Shown: piece after piece, positions 1-12,642 of the stretch
How positions within the stretch are numbered: the first letter of the stretch is position 1
Layout of the letters: each line of letters starts with the position of its first letter
From: Phallusia mammillata
Taxonomy: Eukaryota; Chordata; Ascidiacea; Phlebobranchia; Ascidiidae
Length of the DNA: 64,000 nucleotides
Reading direction: 5' to 3'
Assembly (NCBI GenBank): GCA_003260075.1
Contig: QLIY01000529.1
Span: forward strand, 48,121-112,120
The notes under the pieces: generated by a model
Told to the model about the DNA's origin: nothing
The model's database searches: none
Seen by the model: the letters and a program-made list of their open reading frames with translations, nothing else
Program-made: the position numbers and the translations under genes

Positions 1-1260
1 CTAGTAACCGGAATCATCTGTTTTAGTCCTTTTTAAAAGTAGTGGGCCAGATTTAAAAACATTGCTCCAACAATTCCATACTTGGCTACATGAGTGGAGA
101 CAGGAAAATTATGCTCACAAAGCTGGTAATAACTGTGCAACACTAAAACATTATAAACAGGAAAATGGTGAAGGCTATAATCAATTGATCATGACTAAAT
201 ACACTGTATTTTACAACATATTATAAAACATCTGCGATGGTCGTTTGTCGTACTGCGCAGTGTGTGGCAGTAACACAACTCAGCATAAAAAAACACTAGC
301 CGATAGTTGTCACAAAGTTACACAACTTATGCTAATTTGTTATCATTAGTATTTGGCATTTAGCTTACAAAGCAAGAGTAAATTAAAGTATTTTTGCACT
401 GCTGCAATTTTGAAGAACTGTTTCAAGATCACTTTCGTTCTCATATTTAAGGGAAATCCCCTAGTGCAAAAAAAAGTCTTGCTATAGAAATCATTTTTTT
501 GTTAAAATGGTTATTAATTTTAAAGTACTTAGAATCATCATTGTATTTCAGCGTTATTCAACACAATTATATGAGCTTTTTTGCCTTTTGCAAACATTAT
601 TAACAAAATAAAAAAGTTGTTGACGGGAAATTTCCCTTGGTTTCGTTGTGTGTTGCCAAGGTGGTGGTTTACCGCACACTTATGCTGGTTTATGACATAC
701 ACTTGCGGAATGAACAACAATAAAGTTGGTATGCCTGGTGATCGTTAAAAAGGCAGTAGGGTGCATAGGTTTAACCCAATAGGTTAATGTACGCTGACTA
801 ATATGAGTCGGTTTCCATTTGTCAAAATAGCCGGATACTTAACCTTATTTTATAAAACTATGGACGACCGACACCCTGTTTCTCCTTTATTGAATGCCAC
901 GTAAAAATACAGATAAAGTTAAAACCAAGCTGTACAAATTATAGTACGCTAGGTCTTTTGAAGGCGTTAGCCAGTAAAGCTGTACAAAAGCCAAGTATTT
1001 CCAAAAAGTACTTGTAACTTAAGTGTGGTATTTTGTTTGGCGATATCAATGGGCACTTCAAAGAAATTAAATCTGGTATTGTTTTTGTCGCTTGCGCATC
1101 TCAAGACCAGCCAAATTTTGGCAACGGCGTCACATTAAAAACAGTAGAACACCGATTTTGTTTGTTGTACGCAACACAACAAATTAACTGGGCATGAACC
1201 AATCTCTCTTCTGATATTTTGTTTGCCAAACAATTAAATACACGAAATCGGATTGTGGCG
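1..1260. other. Intergenic, downstream of gene A
   Basis: I see no exon-like or RNA-like structure here. A reverse-strand AATAAA lies at 886-891, about 370 nt beyond the gene A stop, and could be its poly(A) signal. That is unproven. Confidence 0.4.
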
Positions 1261-4200
1261 TCACTGGCTGCTGTCGTCATTTTCTTTTAACCCGATATTG
1301 AAATGTGACACAATCGATGACATCATACCCTCCATTGACCTTGAACGGTTGCCAAGGGTTACAATCTTTTCCTCCAGGGATTCAAGCCTCCTTTTAAAAT
1401 CGTCGCGCTCGCTCTAAAAGGAATTCGGGTGATTATTTTTATGTTATGCCGCATCAGCCGGTCACCAAGCATTTCCATATGTCAAGGTGCAGGCTAGAAA
1501 AAACTAGCTTGCGGTGGGATTTAAACCCACGACAGGAGTCTTTTTGAGACCCGCGCTCTACCAACTGAGCTTCACCGGCTCAGTGAAGAACCCACCAAAA
1601 GTCGCATCACATAGCACCGGGTTGGTACATTTCCTCGTGGTAGATTGTCTGTTAATCGGTTAAGATGTACATATATTTATAACTGGGATTAGCCCTGAAG
1701 ACTTCATGCAGACATAGTGTGTCATAAGCGCTGGTTGGCATGGACGCTTTAGGACTGATTCCAGCCAGTAATGAATTTATGTTCATCTTTGACAGAGATG
1801 CTTAGCCTATTACTTAAGTGATGTTTTCCAAACAGTGGATGACTTTAAGACTCGTTTCAAGACGAGTTACCAGTCTATTATTATACTCGATTGTTGTCTG
1901 CATCGCTCATAGTTAGGCTGTAATTACTTGTGATAATATTATATTCTAAACATGGTTTAAATATTCAACCCAGCGAATTTCAATTTTAAACAACTGCGTT
2001 ATACCTGAGGTCACAATTACCAAGTTTTTGTGGCAAACACAACTTAGGGATTAATTTTAAAATCAAGAAATCGGCATGGTATACTTTATTCTTGCAACTG
2101 TCTGAATAACTACTTTATTCTTGCAAGAATTATTCTTTGATGTTACCCACCATTTCAGGATTAAGAGTTTTAATCTTGGTTGAAAGGTTTCGATTGGGAA
2201 TATAGTAATCAGACTTCTGAATAACCCGACGTCGGACAACCTGTGGTAACAAGTACTGGATATCCAGAGTGAGTTTTACCTGCAAGCAAGATTGTCAAAA
2301 ACACAACTGAACAAAGAAACAATTGTACAAGGTATATAATCGTATAATCGGTTGTCGACGTTTGACATGTTTTTTTGCAAGCAGAAACGCACAGATTGTT
2401 TTTTTAGCCCTAGCTACATTTAAATATAGACCCTGCACTTTGTATCCGCGTGCTCGAATGTACTAAATGTTTTTTTTAGTTCTCCTTGACGTAAGATCTA
2501 CCCCTAAAACATACCCACATGAAGTCATCTTACAAAGCTTTTCCAACAGTTAAACTAGATGTTAACTACAGGTTTTGTATACTTTGTTCACTGAGGTATA
2601 TTCAGTTACATAAAAATATACCTGTATTGCCAAACTTTCAAATTCTGCGTTTGCTAGCACACTTTTAACGTCGTCAACAGCTAGACCAACCTAAAAAGAA
2701 TATTTTACACACAAATAAGCTTGTACAGAGAAATTTGTTTGTTTGCACAAATACAAAACAAGTTCCTTTTTTAAACATTTACCAGTAAGTTCATCATGAT
2801 GATGCTCATTACAATAACGAAGATTACAAAGAGGATGTAGGATACAGCTCGGAAGTTTACCTGTGAAATAACCATGTTTGAAATAAGTATTGGTAGAGGG
2901 ATTACCACCGGTTTAATGCAAAAATAGATAAATAAGGTTAGCCTGCAAACTTACAACTTACAATTGATGCAGTAAGTGTTTGCGTGCTTGCTCCAGTGTC
3001 AATTGCCTTAGCCTCTGCCACAAAAATGTCTTTAAACCCAAATTCCCCAATCATCATAAGTGAAGTTTTGACCACCGCGTTCCACCATCCTTGAAACCCG
3101 TACTATATAAAAAACATAATTTGTCACCAAAAAACAAAAAGATTCTCTAAAACGGTGTCACTACAGTTTCACAAAATCGCAATAACTATAGCCTACTCAC
3201 CTGATTCTGCAGTAAACAATGGAAACTGAATGCAAAGCCCAAAATGAAAAGGACAATGACAACAAAGAATTTCATAAAGGTGCCCAGAATTGTGGTAAAC
3301 ATCAGAACGTATATTCCAAATGTTGGCAGATTTTTTATGAACATGATCAAAACCATCCATGATAGAAAAACGCTGACTGCTCCAATCTGCCACTGCCAAT
3401 CCTATGAGCAGCAAAATAAACGAAGTTCAATCATTGCAAAAACCGAACGTTTGGGGATGAATGACCCACCTCCCTAATACCATAGTATCTAGGTCCTCCC
3501 GAGTTTGTGTCTGAATAAACAGTGAGAATTGCCAAAATGTAAAGTGTAACCTCGAAAAGGTTGGTAAGGCTTATAAAATAAAACATCTTTTGTGAGTAGA
3601 CCAGGTACAACTAAAAAAGACAAAAAATATGAAGTTTTTATTAACAAAAATATAATTTTCAATGATATATAACTTTTGAAATTAAAAACTTGCCTCTTTC
3701 AATAGACTGAGGGTCGAAAGGGCAATGACAAAGCCTTTTGCAACAATTCCCCATGAGTTGTAGTCATAACAACGTCCAAATGATGGTTGTGCTTCAGGTA
3801 TTATCATAACGCATGATGTCATGTTGCTTGAATCTGAGTCTAAAGTCAGTGTCTCCGTTTTTTTTTACAAAACAGTTGTGCATATATAGAATTTAAACAT
3901 CAATTTCGTTAAGTAGACGGCCACGTAAATTTGTTTTTTGTTTGTATTCATGGCACATGTGGTGGAAGGTGAGCAACCCTGTTACATTGCAACCACTGAT
4001 GAAAAGGATGTTTACCAAGTAAAACGTCTTCCACACACAAAGTTTTGCAAAAATATTCTATGTACATTCAGTGAATAACGAAATTGAAACTGAAAAGCTG
4101 GGACCACCCAGTCTGTTGCTTGATGTATAAAGACTAATGAGCCTTATAGCAATGGATGTAAGTTCAGAAAAAAACATTTATTCTTTTATCCTTTTTAACT

Positions 4201-7200
4201 AATAAATGAACGACTGAATATTTTTTCGGAACCTACATCTATATTCAGTGAACTTACCAATGAAATATGGGGGAGGCATCATCAACATATATAAGTTGAA
4301 AAACACCATGAATATTAAATAGAACAGCAGATTGATACAATACACCCGACATACAAATCTGTTCCACTGGGAGTTTAGTAGACTAACAACCAGTGGGTGG
4401 CACAAGAGCTTTTTTCGTTCTAGTTCGACCTGCATATAAAAATCTTCAGCAATGTATTGAAACCAAAATCATACACTAGCTCAGTGGTTCCTAACTTTTT
4501 TTGACAAATCCCTCCTTCACAATTCAAAACATTTTCATCTCTCCCCAATAATAGATTCTAAATCATTCAAAATTTGGTCTTTTATCAACGTTAAAGCTCC
4601 TATTCTCAGAGCCTTAATGTTGGTTTCAAACCACATGCAAAAATTGGAGTAAGTAAATTTCCACCCTCAAGTATTTATATTCCACCCTTAGTAGTACGGA
4701 ACCACCACACTAGTTGAAGACACCTTGCAAACAAGTTATGTGCTACCTTACCACAATGTTCAAAGGGTGGTTTTTCTTGAGCAGATTTAAATCATTGGAG
4801 TAAGAATTTACCAGACTTTCATTCTGATTGGATACCTGTAACAAAATCCATAATATTCAGGCAAACGTATCATTTTGCATCTCGTAGTTTAAAAAATTTC
4901 TAATTTTACACGATATATGCAACTATTTAAACTGTGTTAGAACTATAATTAACTTAAAGTTTTGACTGTTTATAAATTTTCTTTCTTTGTGAAAAGCATT
5001 GGAATCTTTTGGTAATTCATAGCATTGAAACAAAATAAAATTATTGGTGATTGTTGTTTTAAAGTCTGCAAGAGATTGCAATAAAAGCATCTAGGGATTG
5101 GCCGAACTGAACTAGTACCTGAGTACCTGGTACTGAGCATCGCTATTTTTAATTATTGTGCTCGGCCGAGTAGTTGCACAAACTGACCCAAGTATTAAAT
5201 TTGCCTCATCATGCCTTGCTAACATACAAAACTAGTGTTCAAAAGGATATCCAAGAACAAACATAACTGTTTTTTCAATGTGTTAGACCAGGGGTCACCA
5301 ACCTATGGCTTTGTAACATTGGAAGTTAATCTGCTCCTTAGAAAGGTTTTTCTGTGGGGATATTCAGAATTAATATTACCGCTATTCATAGGATTTTAAC
5401 GCCCAGGGTTGACCCAAAGCCAGTTTGTTACTTCACAGACAAGACTACAAGTGTTAATTGTGTTCAAACAATTGCCTTCTTTTGTCACTTGTGGCGTAAT
5501 ATACAACCATTGCTCGTAAGATGAGACTAATTATACAGTTTAACAGTCGCAAGACCAGTTTTTGAATAGGATTGTAGAAAGATCATAACTTGGAGCGCCA
5601 GAAAAATTGCCTCGTTGGGTAGGGCATAAGCTATGCGGCCCGCGCAAATCATTGTTATCACTCCTCCGGCCCGCAGTGAAAAAGTTTGGTGACCTCTGTG
5701 TTAGACGGGAGAAAACACATACATCAAGGGTCTGTACAATGCATGTACCACTGGTGATGTACTGGCCTTGGAGCGCTATATTATAAGCATAGAATTGGGA
5801 ATGTTTGTGACATCACAATGTACCATTATTACCATTATGCCATTAAGCATTAACATGAGATGCTCGGTGTTCGAGCAAACAGAACATTTGCAGTTTTGGC
5901 CCATGCCTGATAGCATTATTGATTTTTGTTCATATCTGAGTTAAATCGAATAAAACACAGGCCTGGAAAACTTATTTTAAAATCTACAAGATCTAAAAAC
6001 TATCTCTAACATCTTGCTACATATTTCTTTCTTTCTTGTATATGCAGAAACACTATTTGGCTGATGTCACAGTCAAGTAATAAGTTGACAGCCTATGGCA
6101 CAGATTTCTGTTTTACACACTAAATTTGCATGTTACCCTGGTTAACGTACTCACCGCAGGACCTTTGTTGTCAACAGACCAGTGTGTGCAGAAACATTCA
6201 TCATCCAAAAGTTCATAATCAAATGAAACCTGTAGAGCAGAGATTCTCAAACTGTGTGCAATAGCATACTAGTGTGCCATGAAATGTTCGTTAATTCCCT
6301 GTTTTTTACAACTTCATGATAAAATGCGAGTGTGCATAACAACACTTCAAAGCTCATATTTTTGTTTTTGGTAATAAAAAGCATCTTTATACACCACAAA
6401 ATAGCACAGATCTTAAAACGTATTTCTGTTAAAACTTATTGACAAACATCATTTTGCACTTAGAATAACAATTAACGTACAACCTTTTGACATAAATAAA
6501 AATCATAAAGATATATGAAACTAAAATTAAAATAATAAATGTGTGTCTTGTGTGAAAGTGTTGCCAAAACTGTGGTTTGTAAATTTCAACCTTGATTGTT
6601 AAATTTATGGAACAATACAGCTTTCAGCGAGGAGGTTAACTTGAATTGAGTTTATTTCGCTTGGCGAATAAACAAATGGTGACACAACTGCACTTAACAA
6701 TCACTAAGCCAGAAATCGCTGCAAAGTGTTAAAACGTTATGGAGCGCAAAATAGTGGGCATTACAATTGGTGGATCATGATTAAACAGGCTGCAGCTACA
6801 CTGTATTACGAAGCGCTGTGTAGCAGGACCTGTAAGTATAACAAGACTGGATGGAAAGATTGGTGGAACCAGTGGAGGGGGCCTACAATCTAACCACCCA
6901 TGTTAGGAAAGAGGGTGGCGTTTAAGGATAAAGAACAAAGATACCAAAAGGTAATAAGCCTCTTACCTTGGAATCACCAAATTTGTTACAACAACTTGTC
7001 AAAACTTCTTCAGCAACCTCAGGCATTTTCAGAATCAACTTTCTCATCGGAGTATCAATCCCAAAACCGTCATGAGACACTGAAAAACTTAAGCTTGTAT
7101 TTAGGTAATGAAAACAACAGTGTTTATTAGGGATGGGCCAAAACTACAAATGTTCTGTTTGATCTAACACCGAGCATCTCATGTTCATGCTGGGATCTCG

Positions 7201-8438
7201 GCCAAACATGCTTACTGCATTGTGACATGACAGTTTTGACATGACCTTTACAAGTCTTTTTACAAATCTTATTCGTATTCAGATTGTTAAATTGTAAAAT
7301 TATAAACAATTTATATGTCTTATTTACCAAATATTGCTACTTTATTCTATCACAAGTAACAAAAGAAGACATCTGTTCGAGAACAATTACATTCTGTACT
7401 CTTGTTTGTAAATTTGTATCGATCAGGTTAGTTTGTGCAACAGCTCGGCTGAGCACCAAGCATTAAAAACAACAATGGTCGGTACCAACTAATCGGTTCT
7501 GGCTTGGTCAGCCCATCCCTAGTGTTTATTTAAGACTGAAAAAAAAACAAAGAAAAAAACCCACATAAAACGTGCAATATACGTACAGTGTCGCACAATT
7601 CTTCAAAAAGTGTTGCCATTAAGTTGGTTTAAATGTTTGCTTCATTAAGATCCAATAGTCACCAAATTCAAATTATTGAAACCATTGAACTCCCCCCCCC
7701 CATATACGTACAGTGTCGCACAATTCTTCAAAAAGTGTTGCCATTAAGTGGGTTTAAATGTTTGCTTCATTAAGATCCAATTGTCACCAAATTCAAATTA
7801 TTGAAACCATTGGACATTATACAGAAAAACATAAAATATTCTTTTCCTTGCACACAGCCTTACACTAGCACATAAAAGGAAAGTCTGCAGCCTGATATGT
7901 GTAAGTAATACAACTTTCAAGCTTTCAGTCAACCCTACCTTTGCCCCTGTTCTTTAAAACTTTTTTCCACTTCATATCTTTTAAAATTTTCTGAACACAA
8001 GGAACACTACCACCCTTGATAGCATAATCCAATGCATTCCATCCATCCCAAGAACGTTGAGTTACATCAGCTTTCTTTCTGCCCAAAACAAACAGCAAAT
8101 TGTTGGAATACCTATTTTTCAAAAAAATCAAAATGTTAAAATGCAACAAAGTTAACTAAGTTCAATTACTTTGGGTTTGTATAGGAAAATTTAAAACATG
8201 TCATAAGAAAATAAAAAAAATGTAGTTAAAAAAGCTTTATAAAAACAACAGGAAAAAAAGCATGTTGCTGTAGAACAGAAACACAGTTATAATTGTTTTT
8301 ATTGATTAAATAAGGATGATCTCAAATTTTACAATCTGCCTAACTTTACCAGTGTAGACTGGATAAGATAATTCCACATTATAAGTACCAGTTACATCAG
8401 GGGTTCTTAACCAGGGGTATGTTTACCCCTTGGGGGTA

Positions 8439-8527
<89 letters not shown>

Positions 8528-11500
8528 ATTATACGCTATTTAGGCATATTTGTGAAGAATGCGTGTTAAGTTACTTTGTTATATGTCTTTGACTGATTGT
8601 TGTTGAACTTACAAGACTGTTTTAATGCATGCATTCAACACGTAAGTTATAAATACACTGAGTTTAATTCCTATTATTGCAATTTTATTTACTTCCGTCC
8701 GCCATTGTAGAGAGGGGGTACGAGATACTTTTATAAAAGCTTAAGAGGTACGAGTTCTAAAAGGTTAAGAAATACTGAGTTACATGGTATCATGCATTTG
8801 TCAGAGCCATTTGCTATACTTTGTGTTAGAAACTTACTTTAGAAGAAGACTAATTAGCTCCAGTTGTCCCAGATCACAAGCAAGATGAAGAGGAGTTAGG
8901 TTCTTTTTGTCTTTTGCATCAATAAAAGCTCCTGTATCTATCATCATCTGAATAGCAGGATATGATTTTAACTTAGTTTATTTAGGTATGTTTGAATATA
9001 CCCAGCATATACTTCAACACCCAATTATGGCAAAATGAACCATGATTTAAACTTTAAAGCTTTTACCCATTTTAGGGGGGTATGGGGGCTACAGTGTAAA
9101 ATAACAATTGACACCTAATAATGGCAAAAGAACAAACTGTCCAAATTTTTGTCCAATTCAGACACTGTTTAAAATTTACCCATTTTAGGGGGCTGGTTGA
9201 GTAAATATAGGGGTTATCAACTCAAAAGAAGCAGATGGCACATCTACATGTCAATGTTTATCATCTGGAAAATTTCATCCAAATCCATCACATTTGATGG
9301 CAAAAGTGCATGGACAAACTTCAGAGCAGAAAAAAACTGAGTGGAATCAAGATGCCTTGCCTTAGCGTAGGGTACCCATAATTACCCTTCAAAAATGATT
9401 TTACTTCTATTGCGAGGAATGAATACTCACTTATAAAACTTACTTCTAAAAGGTGTTCAAAATGCTTAATGCTTGAGTCATCTTCGAATGAACAACACAC
9501 CAGTTGATGAAGAGTGGTTCTACCATCCTTATCACGAACTTTAATATCTGATAAGAATACTTTCTAATACAATCATGCATCTGCAGTCACTTACGCAGAT
9601 ATGTTTATTAAAAGATATTTTGGAGATCCTGTCAGGATCATGGTGACATGAAATAAAGTAAACAAAAGTATAGTTTGTTGAAAGGTAAGCTTTCACCTCC
9701 AGTTCTAATCCAAATAAATCGTATTCTTATTCACTGTACACTGTTTGGCATTAAGTCCCATTGGAGTTTACCCCCCCCCCCAGGATCATGGTGACATGAA
9801 ATAAAGTAAACAAAAGTATAGTTTGTTGGAAGGTAAGCTTTCACCTCCAGTTCTAATCCAAATAAATCATATTCTTATTCACTGTACACTGTTTGGCATT
9901 AAGTCCCATTGGAGTTTTTGCACTTTTACTTTTGTTTACACAAACTGCACATCTGCAATGAAGTGGACTGGTGTATTTACTCGATTGTAATCTGCATGTT
10001 AAGGTAACAAAAAACAATGTAAGCAATCATCTATTTTGAGCTCCATGATGTAATGTTTCATGCTATGGTTTTTTATGATACTTCATTCTTTTGCTACAGA
10101 ATACAGTTAATTGTTAACAATTATTAGATTTGCAAATAATTTTATCCGGCAAGAGCATATGTTGACATGTAAAGTCAACATGCAAAAGAATTTTGGACAC
10201 AAAATAAAACAAAAAAGATGGGTGTAGTAGAAAGAATATCGGTATGATATTAAAATGTAAGCCGTGGCTTACAATGGAACAAAAACGGTGCACACTTTTC
10301 TTGACACATATTTCAAAGTTTAACAGGGGCTTTTAAGTCAGACAAAACTAATGACATACAGCTACCATTTTGTATAATTTTGCTCTAAACTCCCATCTTT
10401 TCATGTTAAAAGCTGTGTACAAGATGTATCAGCAAAAATACAGAATTAAAACAGTACATGCCCACTACCAACAGGGTAGAGGTGGTTGCTAAAATAATTT
10501 TATAGCAACTAGAAGTGATAGTGATAAAATTTGCAACCTTTCAAACTGCAATATTGCTCACCAGTTCCTTGCTGTATAAGATATTCACACATTTCCAAAT
10601 GTCTAGCAGCATAGTGTAAAGAATTTAAGCCGCTTGAATCACAAATGTTAACATCTAAAAAGACAATTTACAATCTAAAAGCATGCAAAATTGCATCCTC
10701 TTTGCCACTGTATAATCCATTTATCTCAAGCACATTTAGATCCAGTAATTGACTGCTACTTTATTCTATCATTACATCATATACAGCCCAATCCTTTGTT
10801 ATCGCACAGTGTTATTGTTGCATTGTGACATGCTTGTGTTTAATTCTGTTTTTCCTTTGTTTATCATGCACTGTACTATGTGCATTCAGTGTTATTTTCC
10901 CTGATGAAGGCAATCTGTATAGGAAGTCGAAGCGCCGAAATAAAAATACAATTGCCTGAAGAGCTCTATATACTTGGTGTAATCATTTAGTTTGATAAAA
11001 AAAAAACACTTTTTATTCAAATAATTTTTCATGATCTTTTTTGTTCAGATTTGAACTTACAACCCTATAGATTGAAACAGCCACTTACCTGCACCTTGTT
11101 CCACAAGAAATTTGCAAATCTCAAAATGTTGGTGCTCAGCCGCGTAGTGCAGTGGAGTTTTATGATATTTATCTTTCACGTTTAGAGGATCTTTAGCAAT
11201 AGACGGATCAAACTGGTCAATAGTTGTTCGTAACATGTCTAAGTCTCCATCACAAACTATCTGCAAACACCAAACAATTGTAATCAAGACCATGTTGCTA
11301 TTAACTCTTGAGGTATAACGTTTTGTTACATTGTGTAACACATTTCTAGCTAAAAAAATACATGCCCTTGTTTTAAACTTCAAAACACATCCCAGTAATA
11401 CAAGACTTTTGTTGTCCCTAGCTTAGCAAATAAACAAAAAAAGATGCGATTTTCATCTTCCAAGTATTATAAAGAGATACTGCAGCTACAAAAGTTATCT

Positions 11501-12642
11501 TAGACAAATTTGGGTATGACATTGACATGTAGATTGTTGTCATAAACCCTTTTTACTTTTACAACCAAGTTTTAAATAAATAGCCCCCCCCCCCTTAGAC
11601 AAATTTGGGTATGACATTGACATGTAGATTGTTGTCATAAAACCCTTTTTACTTTTACAACCAAGTTTTAAATAAATAGTTTTTTATTTTCAATTTCACC
11701 TAAACTAAGCCTTGAAATGTCACTGACTAGTTTTCTTACCTTACAAAGGTTTGCTACAGCAACTTCAGCACGGGATTTTGTGTGGATAGGTCTAAAATAT
11801 AGCACAAAAGGTTCACACATACATATAACAATGTAAACCAGAGGTCCTAAACAAAAAGAGCTCTTCAAGGGCATTACACAAGCCATGATTTGAAAACATC
11901 TCTTCTGAGCAACAACAAAAATATTGAACATTGCGTTATATTTGTTATACCACACCAAAATTTAACAAAGCATGAAATCTGTAATTCATGCAATCACAAT
12001 TTAATATCATAGAGGAATAACAAAACAACAAAAATAAAAAACAGTTTTGTTTTATTGCTAATATTTGCACTTACCCACTCTGAGAAAAAGAAAGAAGCGC
12101 TTCAAGCTTTATTGCCTTCTCCTAGTGGCTTAGAAAATTAGGTTTACTTGTATTTTCATTTATTTTTATCACATTGGTTTTCTAAACAGCCATATTAGTA
12201 GATTTAAAACAATATAATTTCCATGGTAATCGTATGCCTTACATCAAATGCTACCAAATGCAATAGGGGTATTTCTTTTTCAACATACTTATAAATCTGG
12301 TTAATTGCATAACATCATATTGTGCTTAGTTGCATGAGAACTCAAAGTTACAATCATTACATTTAGAATGAAAATACTGTTTGTTTTATTAGTGAGGCAG
12401 GTAACAGATGTGGAGCCATGGAATCTTGTTGCCATTAACCAAAATAAGCAATTAACCAGATTTGACACATTATCTATACATTGCACAGAAAACACTTATT
12501 TAATTTGTCTCCCAAACTGTTAAATTTAGCACTTGGTAAAATAGGACAAACTTACATGACCTGATGTGTGTGATTCTTCAAGTGAGTGTAACTCAAACAG
12601 CATCCGTCCACCCAATCCTTGTCCTGCACTACTATCATGCAT
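1261..12642 (-). CDS. TRPA1-like: TRPA-type ion channel, gene A (short ankyrin array)
   Basis: Predicted plasma-membrane, calcium-permeable cation channel of the TRPA family. Exons in transcript order: 12556-12642, 12075-12121, 11740-11791, 11089-11260, 10562-10654, 9444-9547, 8838-8947, 7939-8111, 6967-7079, 6155-6229, 4752-4835, 4258-4429, 3694-3839, 3470-3610, 3201-3401, 2962-3102, 2783-2860, 2622-2690, 2151-2279, 1261-1413. They sum to 2340 nt, one open frame of 779 codons. The ATG (MHDSSAGQG) is chosen because its exon ends in a strong donor in the right phase. Ankyrin motifs are TPLHYAAEHQHFEI, NSLHYAARHLEMC and TPLHLACDLGQLEL. The channel core has HPLVVSLLN before S1, DWQWQIGAVS at S4, MMIGEFGF in the pore, MNLLVGLAVDD after S6, and a C-terminal coiled-coil-like ESLEEKIVTL segment. 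Only about five ankyrin units are visible, far fewer than in typical TRPA1. The family call is firm; function as a sensor is family knowledge only. Confidence 0.88.
1507..1579 (-). pseudogene. tRNA-like sequence (pseudo-tRNA or tRNA-derived repeat)
   Basis: Read on the minus strand this 73-nt stretch has a D-arm (GCTCAGTTGGTAGAGC, an A-box-like sequence), a five-pair anticodon stem (GGGTC/GACTC) and a five-pair T-arm (GTGGG/CCCAC) around a B-box-like TTTAAAT loop. A T6 run follows about 6 nt downstream, which could end pol III transcription. The acceptor stem has mismatches and the anticodon loop TCAAAAA lacks the universal U33, so a functional tRNA is unlikely. Confidence 0.45.
2622..4429 (-). 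other. Gene A transmembrane core (S1 to post-S6) exons
   Basis: Seven exons encode the channel core. 4258-4429 carries the pre-S1/S1 segment ending in MPPPYFI. 3694-3839 and 3470-3610 carry S2-S3 (SWGIVAKGF, then LYLVYSQKMFYFISLTNL). 3201-3401 carries S4-S5. 2962-3102 carries the pore loop (WWNAVVKTSLMMIGEFGF). 2783-2860 carries S6 (ILFVIFVIVMSIIMMNLL). 2622-2690 carries the post-S6 helix (VGLAVDDVKSV). Exon lengths of 141, 201, 141, 78 and 69 nt are identical to those of gene B. The 3694-3839 exon uses a GC donor (GAG|GCAAGT); gene B has GT there. Confidence 0.85.
4482..4707. mobile_element. Short hAT-type non-autonomous element
   Basis: Begins CAGTGGTTCCTAAC and ends with the degenerate complement GGAACCACCA. 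It is flanked by CACTAGCT and CACTAGTT, a target duplication matching at 7 of 8 bases. It is similar in sequence to the element at 56610-56853. It lies in an intron of gene A. Confidence 0.5.
5289..5698. mobile_element. hAT-type MITE with perfect 8-bp target duplication
   Basis: The ends are CAGGGGTCACCAACC and the complement of TTTGGTGACCTCTG, and an exact TGTTAGAC stands on each side. No transposase is encoded in its 410 bp. The interior is related, in inverted sense, to the element at 33683-34122, so both belong to one family. It lies in a gene A intron. Confidence 0.75.
7128..7521. mobile_element. hAT-type MITE, TAGGGATGGGC termini
   Basis: Inverted ends TAGGGATGGGCC and GGTCAGCCCATCCCTA are flanked by exact GTGTTTAT duplications at 7120-7127 and 7522-7529. 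It is 394 bp and non-coding, in the gene A intron between the 7939-8111 and 6967-7079 exons. A related fragment lies near 5840-5910. Confidence 0.75.
7577..7815. repeat. Direct duplication joined by C10
   Basis: 7577-7690 and 7702-7815 are near-identical copies with a few substitutions, separated by ten C at 7692-7701. This is the pattern of two alleles joined by an assembly spacer. It is intronic in gene A. Confidence 0.8.
8398..8777. mobile_element. hAT-type MITE interrupted by a C88 tract
   Basis: Ends CAGGGGTTCTTAACC and the complement of GGTTAAGAAATACTG lie between exact AGTTACAT duplications (8390-8397 and 8778-8785). An 88-C run at 8440-8527 sits inside the element. It is intronic in gene A. 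Confidence 0.75.
8440..8527. other. C88 homopolymer, likely placeholder
   Basis: Uninterrupted run of 88 C inside the MITE at 8398-8777. See the finding on long tracts: comparable tracts replace ordinary sequence. Confidence 0.7.
8990..9240. repeat. Degenerate intronic repeat (TTTACCCATTTTAGGGGGCT units)
   Basis: Repeated units contain a tract about TTTACCCATTTTAGGGGGCT followed by TGGGGTAAAT-like and GGGGCTACA-like tracts. Related units recur at about 16600-17160, 22000-22120, 23790-23910 and 27930-28140. All lie in introns of the two channel genes. Family unknown. Confidence 0.5.
9633..9918. repeat. Direct duplication joined by a C11 run
   Basis: 9633-9769 and 9781-9918 are near-identical (a few differing bases, such as GAAAGG against GGAAGG), joined by 11 C at 9771-9781. 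Intronic in gene A. Confidence 0.8.
10795..10975. repeat. Dispersed repeat with CTGATGAAGGC...GAA motif, copy 1
   Basis: Shares a conserved 3' block (CTGATGAAGGCAATCTGTAT, then GTCGAAGCG, AATAAAAATACAATTGCC and CTCTATA) with copies near 41820-41980 and 51975-52175. It also shares an upstream block about TTTGTTTATC. It is probably the 3' end of a retroelement family; I cannot name it. Confidence 0.55.
11500..11679. repeat. Direct duplication joined by a C11 run
   Basis: 11500-11583 and 11595-11679 are almost identical and are joined by 11 C at 11584-11594. Intronic in gene A, just downstream of exon 3 in transcript sense. Confidence 0.8.
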
